Below are positions 23,964 through 34,580 of a stretch of DNA of 64,000 nt, piece by piece (the first letter of the stretch is position 1; each line of letters opens with the position of its first letter). This DNA comes from Tricholoma matsutake. Its lineage: Eukaryota; Basidiomycota; Agaricomycetes; Agaricales; Tricholomataceae. The notes under the pieces were generated by a model that saw only the letters and a list, made by a program, of their open reading frames with translations, made no database searches and was not told the DNA's origin. A program made the translations under genes and the position numbers. The stretch is taken from NCBI GenBank assembly GCA_026075535.2, contig AP026541.1, positions 8,680,001-8,744,000 on the forward strand. The letters run 5' to 3'.

Positions 23964-26703
23964 CTACACTTCATACACACTGTCCATCTTGTACATCTTG
24001 GTAGCTGTGTCGATGTTCATGTCATCGCCATAGATTTTCTCCATCGAATACATTGCCGAGCTGCTCGTAGGTGCATCGGATCCAGAAGCCTTGGTGACAT
24101 CCGCCGTCGCCAAAGCTGAGCTGCCCGCCTTACTCGCAATATTGGCAGCCTTGCCGTCAGGAATCAGGATGAACTCTTTGACCCCGTCGACCTCCCCATC
24201 GAACATATAATATCCTTTCCTCTCGAACTGCAGGATATCCCCCTTGTTCAGATCACTGACGTTTGCGTCTGCAAACGCCGCCTCTCTGAACTCCGTAACA
24301 GAGGTAACGAAATCAGCAACATCGTCGTTCTCTTCCAACTTCTTCTTTGTGATCAAATAATCGTAGTCGAGGAGTGTGACAGGTATAAGAGGATGCGCAG
24401 AAGTTGGTGCACCAAGCCACGTTATCTTCTTCTTCGTCTTCCGGAAATCTCCATCGAGATTGAGGTCCATCTGGATTGCAGTTATCTGGCCTGCTGCATC
24501 AACTGTCTTGGAGCGAACGATAGCATTGCCCCAGTCCATAAGAGTAATCTATGTAAAAGTGACGAGCTGAATGGTGTAGAACATGAAAACAGTGCAAGGA
24601 CATTTCTTGCCTCTTCTTGGTCATTAAAGGACAGTGCATCTTCCTGTTCAACAAGGATCGAAGATGTGTACACTGTCATTTTCTCCCCGACATCAGGATT
24701 CTTCTTATGCTTCGGAAGTGATTTAACTTCGGGGGTTGTTGGACCACCTTTGATAGTGACGGGCACGCTGTAAACATATAAATGTCTACTTCAGCACTAG
24801 AGTGAGATACCCACATCTTATTCTTGAGGATAGCCCAATGACGGGGTGCTATAGGGTCAATAACCTTCTTATTTAAAGCCCAAATCGAGTCCCATTCTAA
24901 AGAAACTACAGCCTGAGACGGGCCTTGTGATAACATGAATTGGGTTAATGCTTCAATGGTCATGCCGCGACGGCGAATGCCTATAGAGAGAACTTGTGAG
25001 TCAACAAGGTGAAAGACTATTCTATTTGGCTTTACCGCGGACTGTTGGAAAACGAGGATCGTCCCAGCCTCGTACGAGCCCTTTCTCAACAAACCAATGC
25101 AGTTTCCTTTTTGAAAGAAGGGTATAGATGAAATTAAGGCGGCTTCATATCAAAAGGTTAGCAGAAAGAAAGAAAAGTCGGTAGGCTTCCAACCTGAAAT
25201 CCCACACGTTTACTTTCCGCAAATTCAGGGCGTCGATCATCCAGTGGTATTGTACATTTCGATCGCGATACTCGTTGGTTCTTAGTGCATGCGTGACTCC
25301 TTCAAGAACATCAACTATAGGGCATGCAAAGTCATAGGTAGGATATATTTTCCATTTATCACTGGGAAACAATCGTTAGCACGTTCAGAAATCTAGAAAC
25401 AACGTGCGCACCCTGTACGGTGATGAGGTAAGACGTTACATCTGTAGATAACAGGGTCTCGAAGGGCCTTGTTTGGATCATCAACGCTGATCTTGGCACG
25501 AATGCACCAGCGAAGACCTTCGGCACTGCCTGCTTTCATCTCCTCGAAGCGTGTGAGATTGACTTCGACGGTGTCAACTCGGTGTGCAGAAGCAATTCCC
25601 TTGAAGCGCTCATCCCGCATCTTGTTACACCATCAGACATAGAATAACCGAGCGAAAACCTTCACGAACTTGTTGCTGCTCCGTGTCATCAGCATAGGCC
25701 TTGCCAGCTTTGATCATTCGAACGGCGTATTCGTACAAGACCTCGAAGTGATCTGAGGTGTGGGTCACGACATCGCCACGGATGTTCAGAAGGCGCAGGT
25801 CCTCTAGAATAGTGTCTTCAAACTCAGCCTACGAATTGAATTAGTCAATGAGGGCATAAAGTTTTCGTAGTAGGCACTTACCCGCTCCTTGGTAGGATTG
25901 GTGTCATCGAATCGGATGATCAGTTTTCCATTGTACATCTTAGCAAAATACTGATTCAGAATGGCAGCCTTGGTATGACCGATATGCAGATAACCGCTGG
26001 GCTCAGGAGGAAAGCGCGTGACAACTTGTCCATCTATCGCATCCTGCAGACCAAGGGCAAATCCAGCGGCAGTTTTGTTAGATCGCACTTGAATCGCCTT
26101 AGCCGCTACAAGTTTGGAAAGCGCGTTCTGTACCTCTTTGAGGGATTCAAGATGAGTGAACCACCGCGAAAGGTGAGGGTGTTGATTGTTTTTGAGAAGT
26201 CCGACAAGCTTGATACTCCCTGACAATAGACACATCTTATGCCCAATTTTTATCACAGGCAAACTGTCACGCTATACCTTTCAGGGTACCCCATACCATC
26301 CAATCTGCTGCTGTAATGGAATGTCCGATGAGAAAAGTTCGAACAGAGAGGTAATCATCGAGAGAATCCAAAGCAGATACGATCTCTGGGAAAGCGGTCA
26401 CAGAACGTAATGTTTTTGAGAGGCCGAAAAACGAGGATGTCTAAGAAGTTCAGATGAGTACACACTAACCCGGTCGAACTTGCAAATAACCTTTTCAGTG
26501 TCGGAGGATAGTCCTCCTTCTTTGGCCAGAGCTTGGACAATGTCTTCCTCCTCCAAAATAGGTGGTGTTCCTTGCAGGGCAAGAACTAGCCCTGTGGCAG
26601 AGTCATCGAATATAAGATCGGCTTTTCCGGTGTAGGCTGCGATGGAAATCGCGGCGTAGGGGAAGGGCGACTGCTTGGAGGAAACAATCAGAGTATTTGG
26701 CAT
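23964..26703 (-). CDS. GUS1: Cytosolic glutamyl-tRNA synthetase
   Basis: Class I synthetase charging tRNA-Glu in the cytosol. The N-terminus is a GST-like domain ([18 protein letters not shown], later [20 protein letters not shown] and TAADWMVWG) that in yeast binds the cofactor Arc1. The catalytic Rossmann fold has the HIGH motif in [20 protein letters not shown] and the KMSKS equivalent in [20 protein letters not shown]. The C-terminal anticodon-binding barrel is intact ([10 protein letters not shown], then [25 protein letters not shown]). The gene is split by numerous introns. The first is best read as 52 bp (GTTATT...CTTAG), which joins SDTEK to [10 protein letters not shown]. There is no transit peptide. 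It is divergent from LEU4 across 157 bp. Confidence 0.9.
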
Positions 26704-26860
26704 GTTTACCTGGTATCAAGTTCAAGTTCAAGTTCACGTTGGATGCGTTTTCGATTGAAAATAGTACATAATCGCGATGAAATTACATATGTAGTCATGA
26801 ACTCTGGAATGACTCGAGTGGAGCCATCTTCATCGGCGTCCCTTATCATCGACTTCAATC
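26704..26860. promoter_or_regulatory. Divergent promoter GluRS / LEU4, with an upstream LEU4 ATG
   Basis: 157 bp between start codons. It contains an ATG at 26743 whose frame enters LEU4 only if the first LEU4 intron is retained (see findings). A direct repeat (TCAAGTTCAAGTTCAAGTTC, 26717-26736) lies near the GluRS start. Confidence 0.5.
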
Positions 26861-29432
26861 ATGCCTATACTGTAAGTGAGATAGTCATCGCGGCCACTTC
26901 TGAGATCTCACTCTTCCTTACAAGCGCTGACCCGTCTCGAAAATACAAGCCATATACGCCACTGACCCTCAAGGATCGACGCTGGCCTTCCCAAACTTTT
27001 ACCAAAGCCCCAATATGGTTGTCAACTGATCTGAGGGATGGTAATCAGGCCCTTGCAAATCCAATGTCCATAGAGCAGAAGACACTGTTCTTCAGGCAAT
27101 TGGTGAAATGTGGAGTGAAGCAAATTGAGGTCGCATATCCATCTGCGAGCGACACCGACTTCCAATTTGTCCGGGGTCTTATCGAGAACAACGAAGTTCC
27201 CGACGACGTTTGGTTGCAGGCCAGTTGTTGTTTTGTGTGCTAACCATGGTTATTGTGCTCACGTCGAAGTAGGTCTTGACCCCTGCCCGGGAAGACTTGA
27301 TCAGACGTACTATCGATGCAGTCGCCGGCACAAAAAAAGCAATCCTGCATATGTATAATGCGACATCTCCCACTTTCCGAGATGTTGTATTTCGTAACTC
27401 AAAAGAGCAAACCATTGAACTCGCTGTGAAGCACACCAAACTCGTGAAACAATTGACCGAGGAGTGCACTGCTGCGCATGGCACCAAGTTCATATACGAG
27501 TATAGCCCAGAGACTTTCACCCAAACTGAACCCGATTTTGCGTTACAAATATGTGAAGCGGTGAAGGCAGCATGGGATAAAGCAGGCCCTGAAGATGACA
27601 GAATCATTTTCAATTTGCCATCAACGGTAGAGATTTCTCCTCCAAATCACTATGCTGACCTGGTGAGGACCTCAAGACCAGTTATTTCTGAGGTGATATT
27701 AATAAGAATGTAGATCGAATTCTTTTCCCGCAATATTTCTGACCGGGAAAGTGTCATTGTTAGCCTACATCCACATAATGATCGAGGTGAGCCCAGTGTT
27801 TTATATTTTTCTAACCCTGTTTTCAATATCAATATCAAAGGCACTGGCATAGCATCTGCTGAGCTTGGTATTCTTGCGGGGGGTAACCGTATTGAGGGCT
27901 GCTTGTTTGGCAACGGAGAGCGGACAGGGAATGTCGATCTGGTTAATCTGGCCCTCAATTTATATACTCAAGGCATCTCCCCCGGCCTTGATTTTAGTGA
28001 CATTCAAAGCGTTATCGACGTGGTCACGCAGTGTAACGACCTCCCGGTTCACCCTCGGCATCCATATGCTGGAGAGCTTGTATTCACGGCGTTCTCTGGC
28101 TCGCATCAAGATGCCATCAAAAAGGGATTTGAAGCTCAAAGCATCAGACACACAGCAGCAGCTGCGAAAGGCGAACCCCAATTTTGGGACATACCTTACC
28201 TTCCTATCGATCCAGCCGACCTTGGCCAAACTTACGAAGCCGTCATTCGCGTCAATTCTCAATCTGGCAAAGGTGGAATTGCTTACCTTGTCAAACAGCA
28301 TTTGCATCTGGATCTTCCTCGGAAGTTGCAAGTTTCATTCTATCAGGTTATCCAAGCTATTTCAGATCACGAAGCTCGAGAAATGACGGTCGAAGACATT
28401 ACCACTGCTTTTAGGCAGACATACCATTTTGGCGGATCAAAATACAAAGGCAGGCTTGTGCTTAGGAACTTCAAAATATCTGCGGAGCCTACCCCAGACC
28501 CGTCTGATGAAATTGTTGACGAGCGTCGGCGATTTGACGGTACCATCTCAGTCGATGGAGTGTATCGTGTACTCAGGGGAGATGGCAATGGACCACTGTC
28601 CGCTCTCCTCGATGCCCTCCGCACACACCTGGACATCGACCTCACAGTTCGTGAGTACTCGGAGCACGCTATAAATGAGGGCAAGGATGCCAAAGCTGCG
28701 TCATACGTGGAGCTCGTTCCTGCTAGCGATCGGAAATCGCCCGAGTCGTGGTGGGGCGTCGGTGTGGATTCCGACATTGCAGGTTCAGGGCTGCGCGCCT
28801 TGCTGAGCGCGGTAAACAGCGCAATCGGTGACATGGTTCTTCCAGAGTTGAAACTGAGCGTCGGCTTCAATGCTCGTTCAGGTCAAGCGGACGTTTCGAG
28901 CGCCATCGTGAACTGCTTGGGGTTGGAGCTACCTAGGCGCCTCCAGGCGTCATTTTTTGAGGTGGTACAGAGATCGGCCAGTAATGCGGGTGGTGAAATA
29001 TCGTTTGAAGCAGTCACCGAGCTTTTTCAACGCATATACGGTTTCAACACACAACGGGTGGGCTCGACAAAGATTTCCATGAATTCGTTTAAGCTTGAAC
29101 AGGTAGGGAAGGGGCAAGTCCAACTAATAGGAAGCTTCGTCTTTTGCAATGAAGTTCGGAATCTCATGGGGTTAGGAAATGGGCCACTGTCAGCTATGTT
29201 GGCTGTTCTCCATTCTCAGATCAAGGGAACCTTGACCATCCGAGAATACTCAGAGCATTCAGTTGGTGAGGGAACGGAAGTGCTCGCTGCTTCTTACGTT
29301 GAGTTGGTGTATGAAGTAGTGGAGGCGAAAAAGACCAGTTCGTGGGGTGTGGCCACGGACACGGATATTACGGCGTCCGGTCTGAAGGCCGTAATAAGTG
29401 CGGCAAATGGGTTGGAAATTGTCTTGAAGTAG
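26861..29432 (+). CDS. LEU4: 2-isopropylmalate synthase with duplicated regulatory region
   Basis: First committed enzyme of leucine synthesis: condenses acetyl-CoA and 2-ketoisovalerate. Exons 26861-26871, 26925-27219, 27273-27662, 27714-27786 and 27841-29432 give 786 residues, well above my estimate of about 600 for fungal Leu4. The spliced start [17 protein letters not shown] fits the family. Catalytic TIM-barrel marks are [17 protein letters not shown] (the metal/substrate DGNQ), [17 protein letters not shown] and [14 protein letters not shown]. The linker plus LeuA-dimer allosteric region occurs twice: residues about 393-584 and about 598-780. The second exon ends in a GC donor (CAG|GCCAGT, 27220), with acceptor at 27272. 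No GT donor preserves [11 protein letters not shown]. The gene is divergent from GluRS. Confidence 0.9.
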
Positions 29433-29844
29433 ATAAAGCACGTACGAGAGACTGCAATATGCAATATGCAATACGTTTACCATACTTACTTACTATCTGT
29501 GACGTTACCTGACCTAAGCCCAAGCCCCTTGTTTGGCGATTTGCGGCAAACTCCGATTTTACCTTCGGATATGGCTCGATAGTGGCAACTCCAAATCTGT
29601 CGAAAACAAATTCCCAAGAAAGGAAAATACAAAAAAGGAAAGAGGGAAGATTAACAAGGATTTTCTATTCACCTCATATTGTCCGCATAGTAACGGTGCA
29701 TCTCATCATTCACAGCTAAATGCATAATTGTTGGCAGTAAACAAACAAAGTGTTTAGTTACGAAATAGTCAAAGCCATTGCATCACTACTACTACTGTCA
29801 TGCTGTACCACAAAATCAGTTGAGATCTCAAACTTGCTGCAATG
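29433..29844. other. Transition from gene block to transposon block
   Basis: LEU4 3' flank with a short repeat (ATGCAATATGCAATA near 29458). No gene recognised. CpG frequency falls visibly from here onward. Confidence 0.45.
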
Positions 29845-30320
29845 AACCTCTATGAATGTGAACTCATCCCACCTCAATGACATCCTGGACTGTGTTGGCT
29901 TCTCAGAAAGAATTTTCTATTGTGTTCTCAGGCTTTGGAGAGACACTGGTTATGTAGTGAAACACACACATGGACTCCATGGATGCCCTCACCTCCTTGT
30001 GTTTGATGATCTCCAATACCTCTTGCATCTTGTCCATCACTGGCCAGATTGGTTCATAGATGAGCTTGCTGATCTTCTATGAGAGAGTCAGTTCATATCT
30101 GTCCATTTTACTATGATTATTTGAGAACTTCAAGTTGCTCATGCTGGATACTCTGTCAAAAGCTCAAATGAATTGAAGCAGAATATAGTGAGGAGAAAGG
30201 GCCACCTACATCTATCATATTGCCCAATACACCCCAGAGCAACTTGGTTTCATTGATGAGACTTTGAAGGATGAGAAGACTCCTGGATGTCATAGATGGA
30301 AGCCTAGCCCTTATTTGGGA
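29845..30320 (+). pseudogene. Tc1/mariner-like transposase remnant (HTH and start of DDE domain)
   Basis: Readable pieces are HLNDILDCVGFSERIFYCVL, LRLWRDTGYVVKHTHGL and LVFDDLQYLLHLVHHWPDWF. After a stop come YCPIHPRATWFH and DETLKDEKTPG. This order (winged-helix HTH, then the first DDE aspartate in a DET-like motif) is what I know from Tc1/mariner-like transposases of Agaricomycetes. The copy is broken by several stops and ends before the rest of the DDE domain. Expected Arg codons read His or Cys (for example HGCPHLL), fitting CpG loss. No terminal repeats found. Confidence 0.6.
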
Positions 30321-30339
30321 TAGGAAACACTGGGGAAGA

Positions 30340-32990
30340 GATGGAAATGGAGAGGACGGAGGAACTCACTACTAATCATGTGAGATAACAAGACAACGGC
30401 GTGTTATTAGAAGTGAGAGACAATACAAAGTGGAGTATATGGGAAGTGAGAGAAGGGGAAAAGGAATGGGGAAATCCTCATACGTAGTAGAGTAATAAGG
30501 TCCAGGATCAATGTGTACAAACAAGTGTCAATGATATTATGTAAGCCAGGCTTACACCCTCCCACTGTTAGAAAAGTGTGGTAGTAGTCTTCAAACCCAA
30601 CATCAACCAGCAACAGCAGGTGGATTAAAAAACCCAGTGGGAAAAAGCTACCATGTTCCCTCTGCCTTACTAGCCTTCCAGCAGTCTAGCGCCTCACAGT
30701 TTTTTTGAGTTCACATCCAGGAAGCCAAAGGTCATCACTTTTGGAGTATCCTGACCATCTCACCAGGTACTGATATCTGTGTCCCTGTCTTTGCTCATCA
30801 ACGATCTTCTCGATATTGTATTCTTCCAGGCCATCATCAGTCACCACTGGCCTGGGCTGCTCCAGCTCGTGGGAAGGGAAAAGTTCAGCATCATTTTCAT
30901 TGCGTCTTTTGAGTAGAGAGGCATGGAAAGTGGGAAACACATTCAGAGAGTTCGGCAGCTGGAGAGTGTATGATGACGTCTCTGGGTTCACAACAGTATA
31001 TGGTCCATCAAAGTGTGGAAAAAATTTTGCCACTCTAGACTTGTCTTCAGCCTTAAACTCTCAATGGCAGTGAAGGGTTGCTAGCATTACCCTATCGCCT
31101 ACCAGGTATGAGTCTTTGCGACCACGAGATTTGTTCACAAAAAATGCCTGCATGATTTTAGTGCCAATCAAGGCATCCTTTGCCTCTTCTACATCAGTCT
31201 CAATTTGCCTGATGATTATGCATGCAGCAGTGTCTTCTGGGGTGTCATCAGACATTGTTCCTGGTATCAAAGGAGGAATAACCTGTGGGCTTTGGCTCCG
31301 GATCTGGAATCCTGAGAATCCCGTTGATCCATTCACTGAGTTCATCATGTGGAATTGGATAATCAGCAATGCTCGTACCCAGCCTTTTTGGTTATGTTCA
31401 ACATGGAAATGAATATATTGGTTCAGAGTCTTGTTTGTGCGCTTGCTCATGCCATCAGTTTGAGGGTGGTATGCAGTGGACATCTTTAGGTGTACACCTG
31501 TCAATGTGTGTAGCATTTTCCAGAACTTGGACATGAACAATTTATTGCGGTTGGAAATTAGCTCAAGAGGTAGCCCATTTTCACAGTACCATTCATTGAA
31601 GAAAATCAGTGCAAGCTTGGGCACAGAGATATTGGTCTGCATCAGGATAAGGTGGATGTCAGAGCTCAGCCTATCCATTATTGTCAGGACGCAATCAAAA
31701 CCCTCATCTTTGGGGAGCAGCCCCATGAAGTCCAGGCATACTGAATCTCCCCTTTTTTCAGGGACAGGCAGTGGGTGCAGTGGTCCTTTTGCCTTTGATG
31801 TGCTGCTTTTGTTACACTGGCACTCCTAGCACGCAGGGACATATGCAGATTCAAGATCTCTCTGCATATTAGGCCAATAGTAACAGTGCTTGATACTTGC
31901 ATATGATTTATCTGCACTGAAGTGTCCCAGCAAGTCATGTGCAAGGCGGAATAGGTCCTCGTGTAGTTGACCATAACAAGGGATCACCAGGCGATCACCT
32001 AAATACCACAGTTTATTTACCATGCAGATGTATGGCATGCTACCAGTGACATTGACTAGCCTTTGGCAGAATTCATCATGTTTGTATCCTTCATGGACAT
32101 CATTGAGGAAAGATTCATCTGCGCTGATTGTCAGGACAGCATTGCAAGAGTTCAGTTGGCTCAGCCAGCAATCCCACCACAAGGGGGAATCAGTGACATC
32201 AATGTCTTCAGATGCATCAGCAGGGGTTTCTGCAGGAAGCCAGGATAGGGCGTCTGCAACAGTGTTGTCTTCTCCACATATGTAGAATATTGACATGTCA
32301 AACTGTGAGAGATGTTCCATCCACCACACTTGTCGCTGTGACAGGTCCTTTTGGGAATCAAAGTTCTCAAGGGTTCAATGGTCTGTATATATGATGAATT
32401 GAGACCCTAGCAGGTTGGATCACCATTTCTTCAGTGCCCAGACAATCACCAGCATCTTTTTTTCATGCACTGGATAATTCTTTTGTGCATTTTTCAGTTG
32501 CATTGAGTCAAATGCCACAGGGCAGGCAGTCTCCCAAGTCAGGCCCCAGCTTAGGACAGTGCCATTTCTCCAGTCGCTAGCATCGCAAGTCACAAATATT
32601 TTATTATTGTTAGGTGTAGTATGGTTGATTACCATCAAGCACCCTCAGCTCATGACTAGTGCTTTGATAGCCTCGAAGGCATTTTGGTGCGAAGCACACC
32701 AGGTTGGGAAGTTTTTCTCACTTTCCTTTGTTGTCAAAGGAGTGAGCACTGCAGTGTGATCTGCAAGGTGGGGGAGAAAAGCAGCAATGTATTGTACTAG
32801 TCCCAAGAAACTGCATACATCATTCATTGATTTCGGTATGGGCCAATTCAATATTTTGTCCACCTTAGAAGAGCAGGCTTTGATCCCTTCCTGAGAGATG
32901 TGGTGACCCAGGAAGATCAATTCACTCAAATAAAATTTTGATTTTTTTGCGTTGCAATACAGGAGGTCTTTACACTCCCCCCCCCAATCT
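30340..32990 (-). mobile_element. 5'-truncated Ty3/Gypsy chromovirus remnant
   Basis: Reading the minus strand: end of the reverse transcriptase with LGHHISQEGIKACSSKVDKI (33010-32645). RNase H follows with NNKIFVTCDASDWRNGTVLS and YPVHEKKMLVIVWALKKW (32638-32420). Then come the connection GEDNTVADALSWLP, the integrase zinc region and core (STAYHPQTDGMSKRTNKTL, 31726-31061), and a C-terminal chromodomain (EYNIEKIVDEQRQGHRYQYL, 30770-30680). Several stops and frame changes make it dead. Gag, protease and most of RT are missing; the break at about 32,975-32,990 abuts unrelated sequence. A possible 3' LTR begins at about 30,556 (minus-strand TGTAAGCCTGGC after the purine tract GTGGGAGGG), but no second LTR is visible. 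Confidence 0.8.
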
Positions 32991-32994
32991 GAGC

Positions 32995-33240
32995 GGACTC
33001 TGCTTGGCACTCAGACAGTCCTAGGACTGTCCTTGGACTTTGCTTGGACTTTTTTTGGCTAAGACTCCTGCCAAACCAGGATGTCCAGTCTGAGCTCTGT
33101 CCTAGGACTGTCTGAGTCAGAGTATTTGTTGTTATTATTAATTAAATAAAATATGTTACACCACAAAGAGTTGAACACCTGTCCTAATGACAAGATTACA
33201 TAATCAGTAGACAACAATAACCATTGCACCAAACAGGCTT
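32995..33240 (-). mobile_element. Candidate tRNA-derived SINE
   Basis: On the minus strand an A box TGGTGCAATGG (33231-33221) fits TRGYNNANNGG exactly, and a B box GTTCAACTC (33176-33168) fits GWTCRANNC exactly, about 44 nt apart. This is the promoter layout of a tRNA gene. The sequence between does not fold into an intact tRNA. An AT-rich segment and a 107-bp inverted repeat follow downstream, consistent with a SINE head plus body. Only one copy is in the window, so family status is an inference. Confidence 0.45.
33010..33116. repeat. 107-bp inverted repeat with 18-bp perfect arms
   Basis: CTCAGACAGTCCTAGGAC at 33010-33027 and its exact reverse complement at 33099-33116. The inner part also holds TCCTAGGA and CTTGGACTT motifs. 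It could be a tiny foldback element or part of the SINE candidate. Confidence 0.7.
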
Positions 33241-33339
33241 GAAAGGTAGGTGGAAATCTCACAGTCACATACCATTGCTGGTGGCTGTGTATGACAAAGC
33301 ACACAGCTGCATCATCAACAACGCTGGCACATCACCTCT

Positions 33340-34580
33340 ACCACCACCACAGTCAACAGTGCCGCCTCCTCCATACCTCCTACCCCAATAACCAACAATG
33401 GGAATGAGCCCAAATGACAGTATTGTCATTTGGGCTCACTTGTAAGTGGTTTTTACATGTTTTTTGTTGTTTTGTTTAACTAACTGAATTTTCCTTAATG
33501 ATAGGTTTTATCTATGTTATAACGATGCCGCAGCCTCAAAACCATGACAACAGCCAATACAGCCACCACCCTAGGACCCAGAACCACTGCTGCAAGCAAC
33601 TGCTCACAGGGTGGGAATGGGTACAACTGCAAAATGGCAGGACAATGGCAACACCGACCTGGCCAAATGGAACGACAATGCAATGAGGCAACTGGAGATG
33701 ACTGGGAGATGGAATGATGAGGGGACGAGTGGGAAACAACAAAAGGAAGGCAAAGCAAACAAAGAAAAGGCCCAAGAGACGTCAAATGATGTCTCTTGGG
33801 CTGTTGGTAAGTTTTTTTTTCTTGTCCTTTCCTTATTTTGTTACTAATGAACTTTTTTAGGTATTATCTAGTACTGCTGACAATGATGAGCACTCAGAAC
33901 CACTGCCACGAGCAGCTGCTCACGGGGTGGGAATGGGTGCAACTTTGAAATGACAAGAATGGCAACCCTGACAGAACAACAAGACAATGAGACACAGCCC
34001 CCACCCCCAGCCCTCATGCCCACCACACAGGATGCACCACCTGCCTCCAGCCTCATGAGCAGGTGGATGGTGGGTGGAATGACAATGATGGCAGGGAATG
34101 ACAACAGCACCTGCCCCAGCCCTACGAGCCACTGCTTGTAGGGTGGACGATGGGTGGAACAACAACAATTAGGGGAGACACCAATGACAGCCAGCACCCC
34201 CCATAACCGCTGCAGGCAACTGCTCATGGGGTGGATGGGGGGTGCAAGAGTGCAGGTACCGACAGGGAGACAAAAAAGGCCCAAGAGATGTCAACATCTC
34301 TTGGGTCCTAGGTAAGTTCTTTTTTCTTTTCTCATTTCATTTTTTGATGCTAACTAACTTTTTTTAGGTACAAACTACTACTGGCAACAACAATGATGGG
34401 GGGACACCACCACCACCACTGCTGCGAGCCCCTGCTCACAGGGTGGAAGGTGAAGGTGAAGAGACGAGGGGGAAGGGAGACAACAATGAGAGTGGGGACA
34501 CCCATGATGACACCTGCCCCACACCCTTCAGTGACTGGTCCGGTGCCATCCATCCTATCACAAGCCTTAATGATAATTTG
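33340..34580 (+). repeat. Repeated hairpin-plus-intron modules
   Basis: Three successive units. Each has a perfect or near-perfect hairpin followed within 3-6 nt by a canonical GTAAGT donor, a T-rich tract, a CTAAC/CTAAT-like branch site and a T-rich AG acceptor. Hairpins: 33405-33438 (15-bp stem), 33770-33801 (11 bp), 34280-34305 (11 bp). Intron-like pieces: 33442-33504, 33807-33860, 34312-34367. Between them a diverged stretch recurs (GCTCACGGGGTGGGAATGGG-like near 33600, 33915 and 34435). I do not recognise a protein domain in the exonic parts. Confidence 0.6.

Noticed and set aside
26460..26490. 29-nt intron in glutamyl-tRNA synthetase
   Set aside because: A 52-bp intron starting at AAAAG|GTTATT gives better family alignment (SDTEK joined to [10 protein letters not shown]).
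31116..31829. Plus-strand frames across the 31 kb integrase
   Set aside because: Antisense shadows of the minus-strand Ty3/Gypsy integrase.
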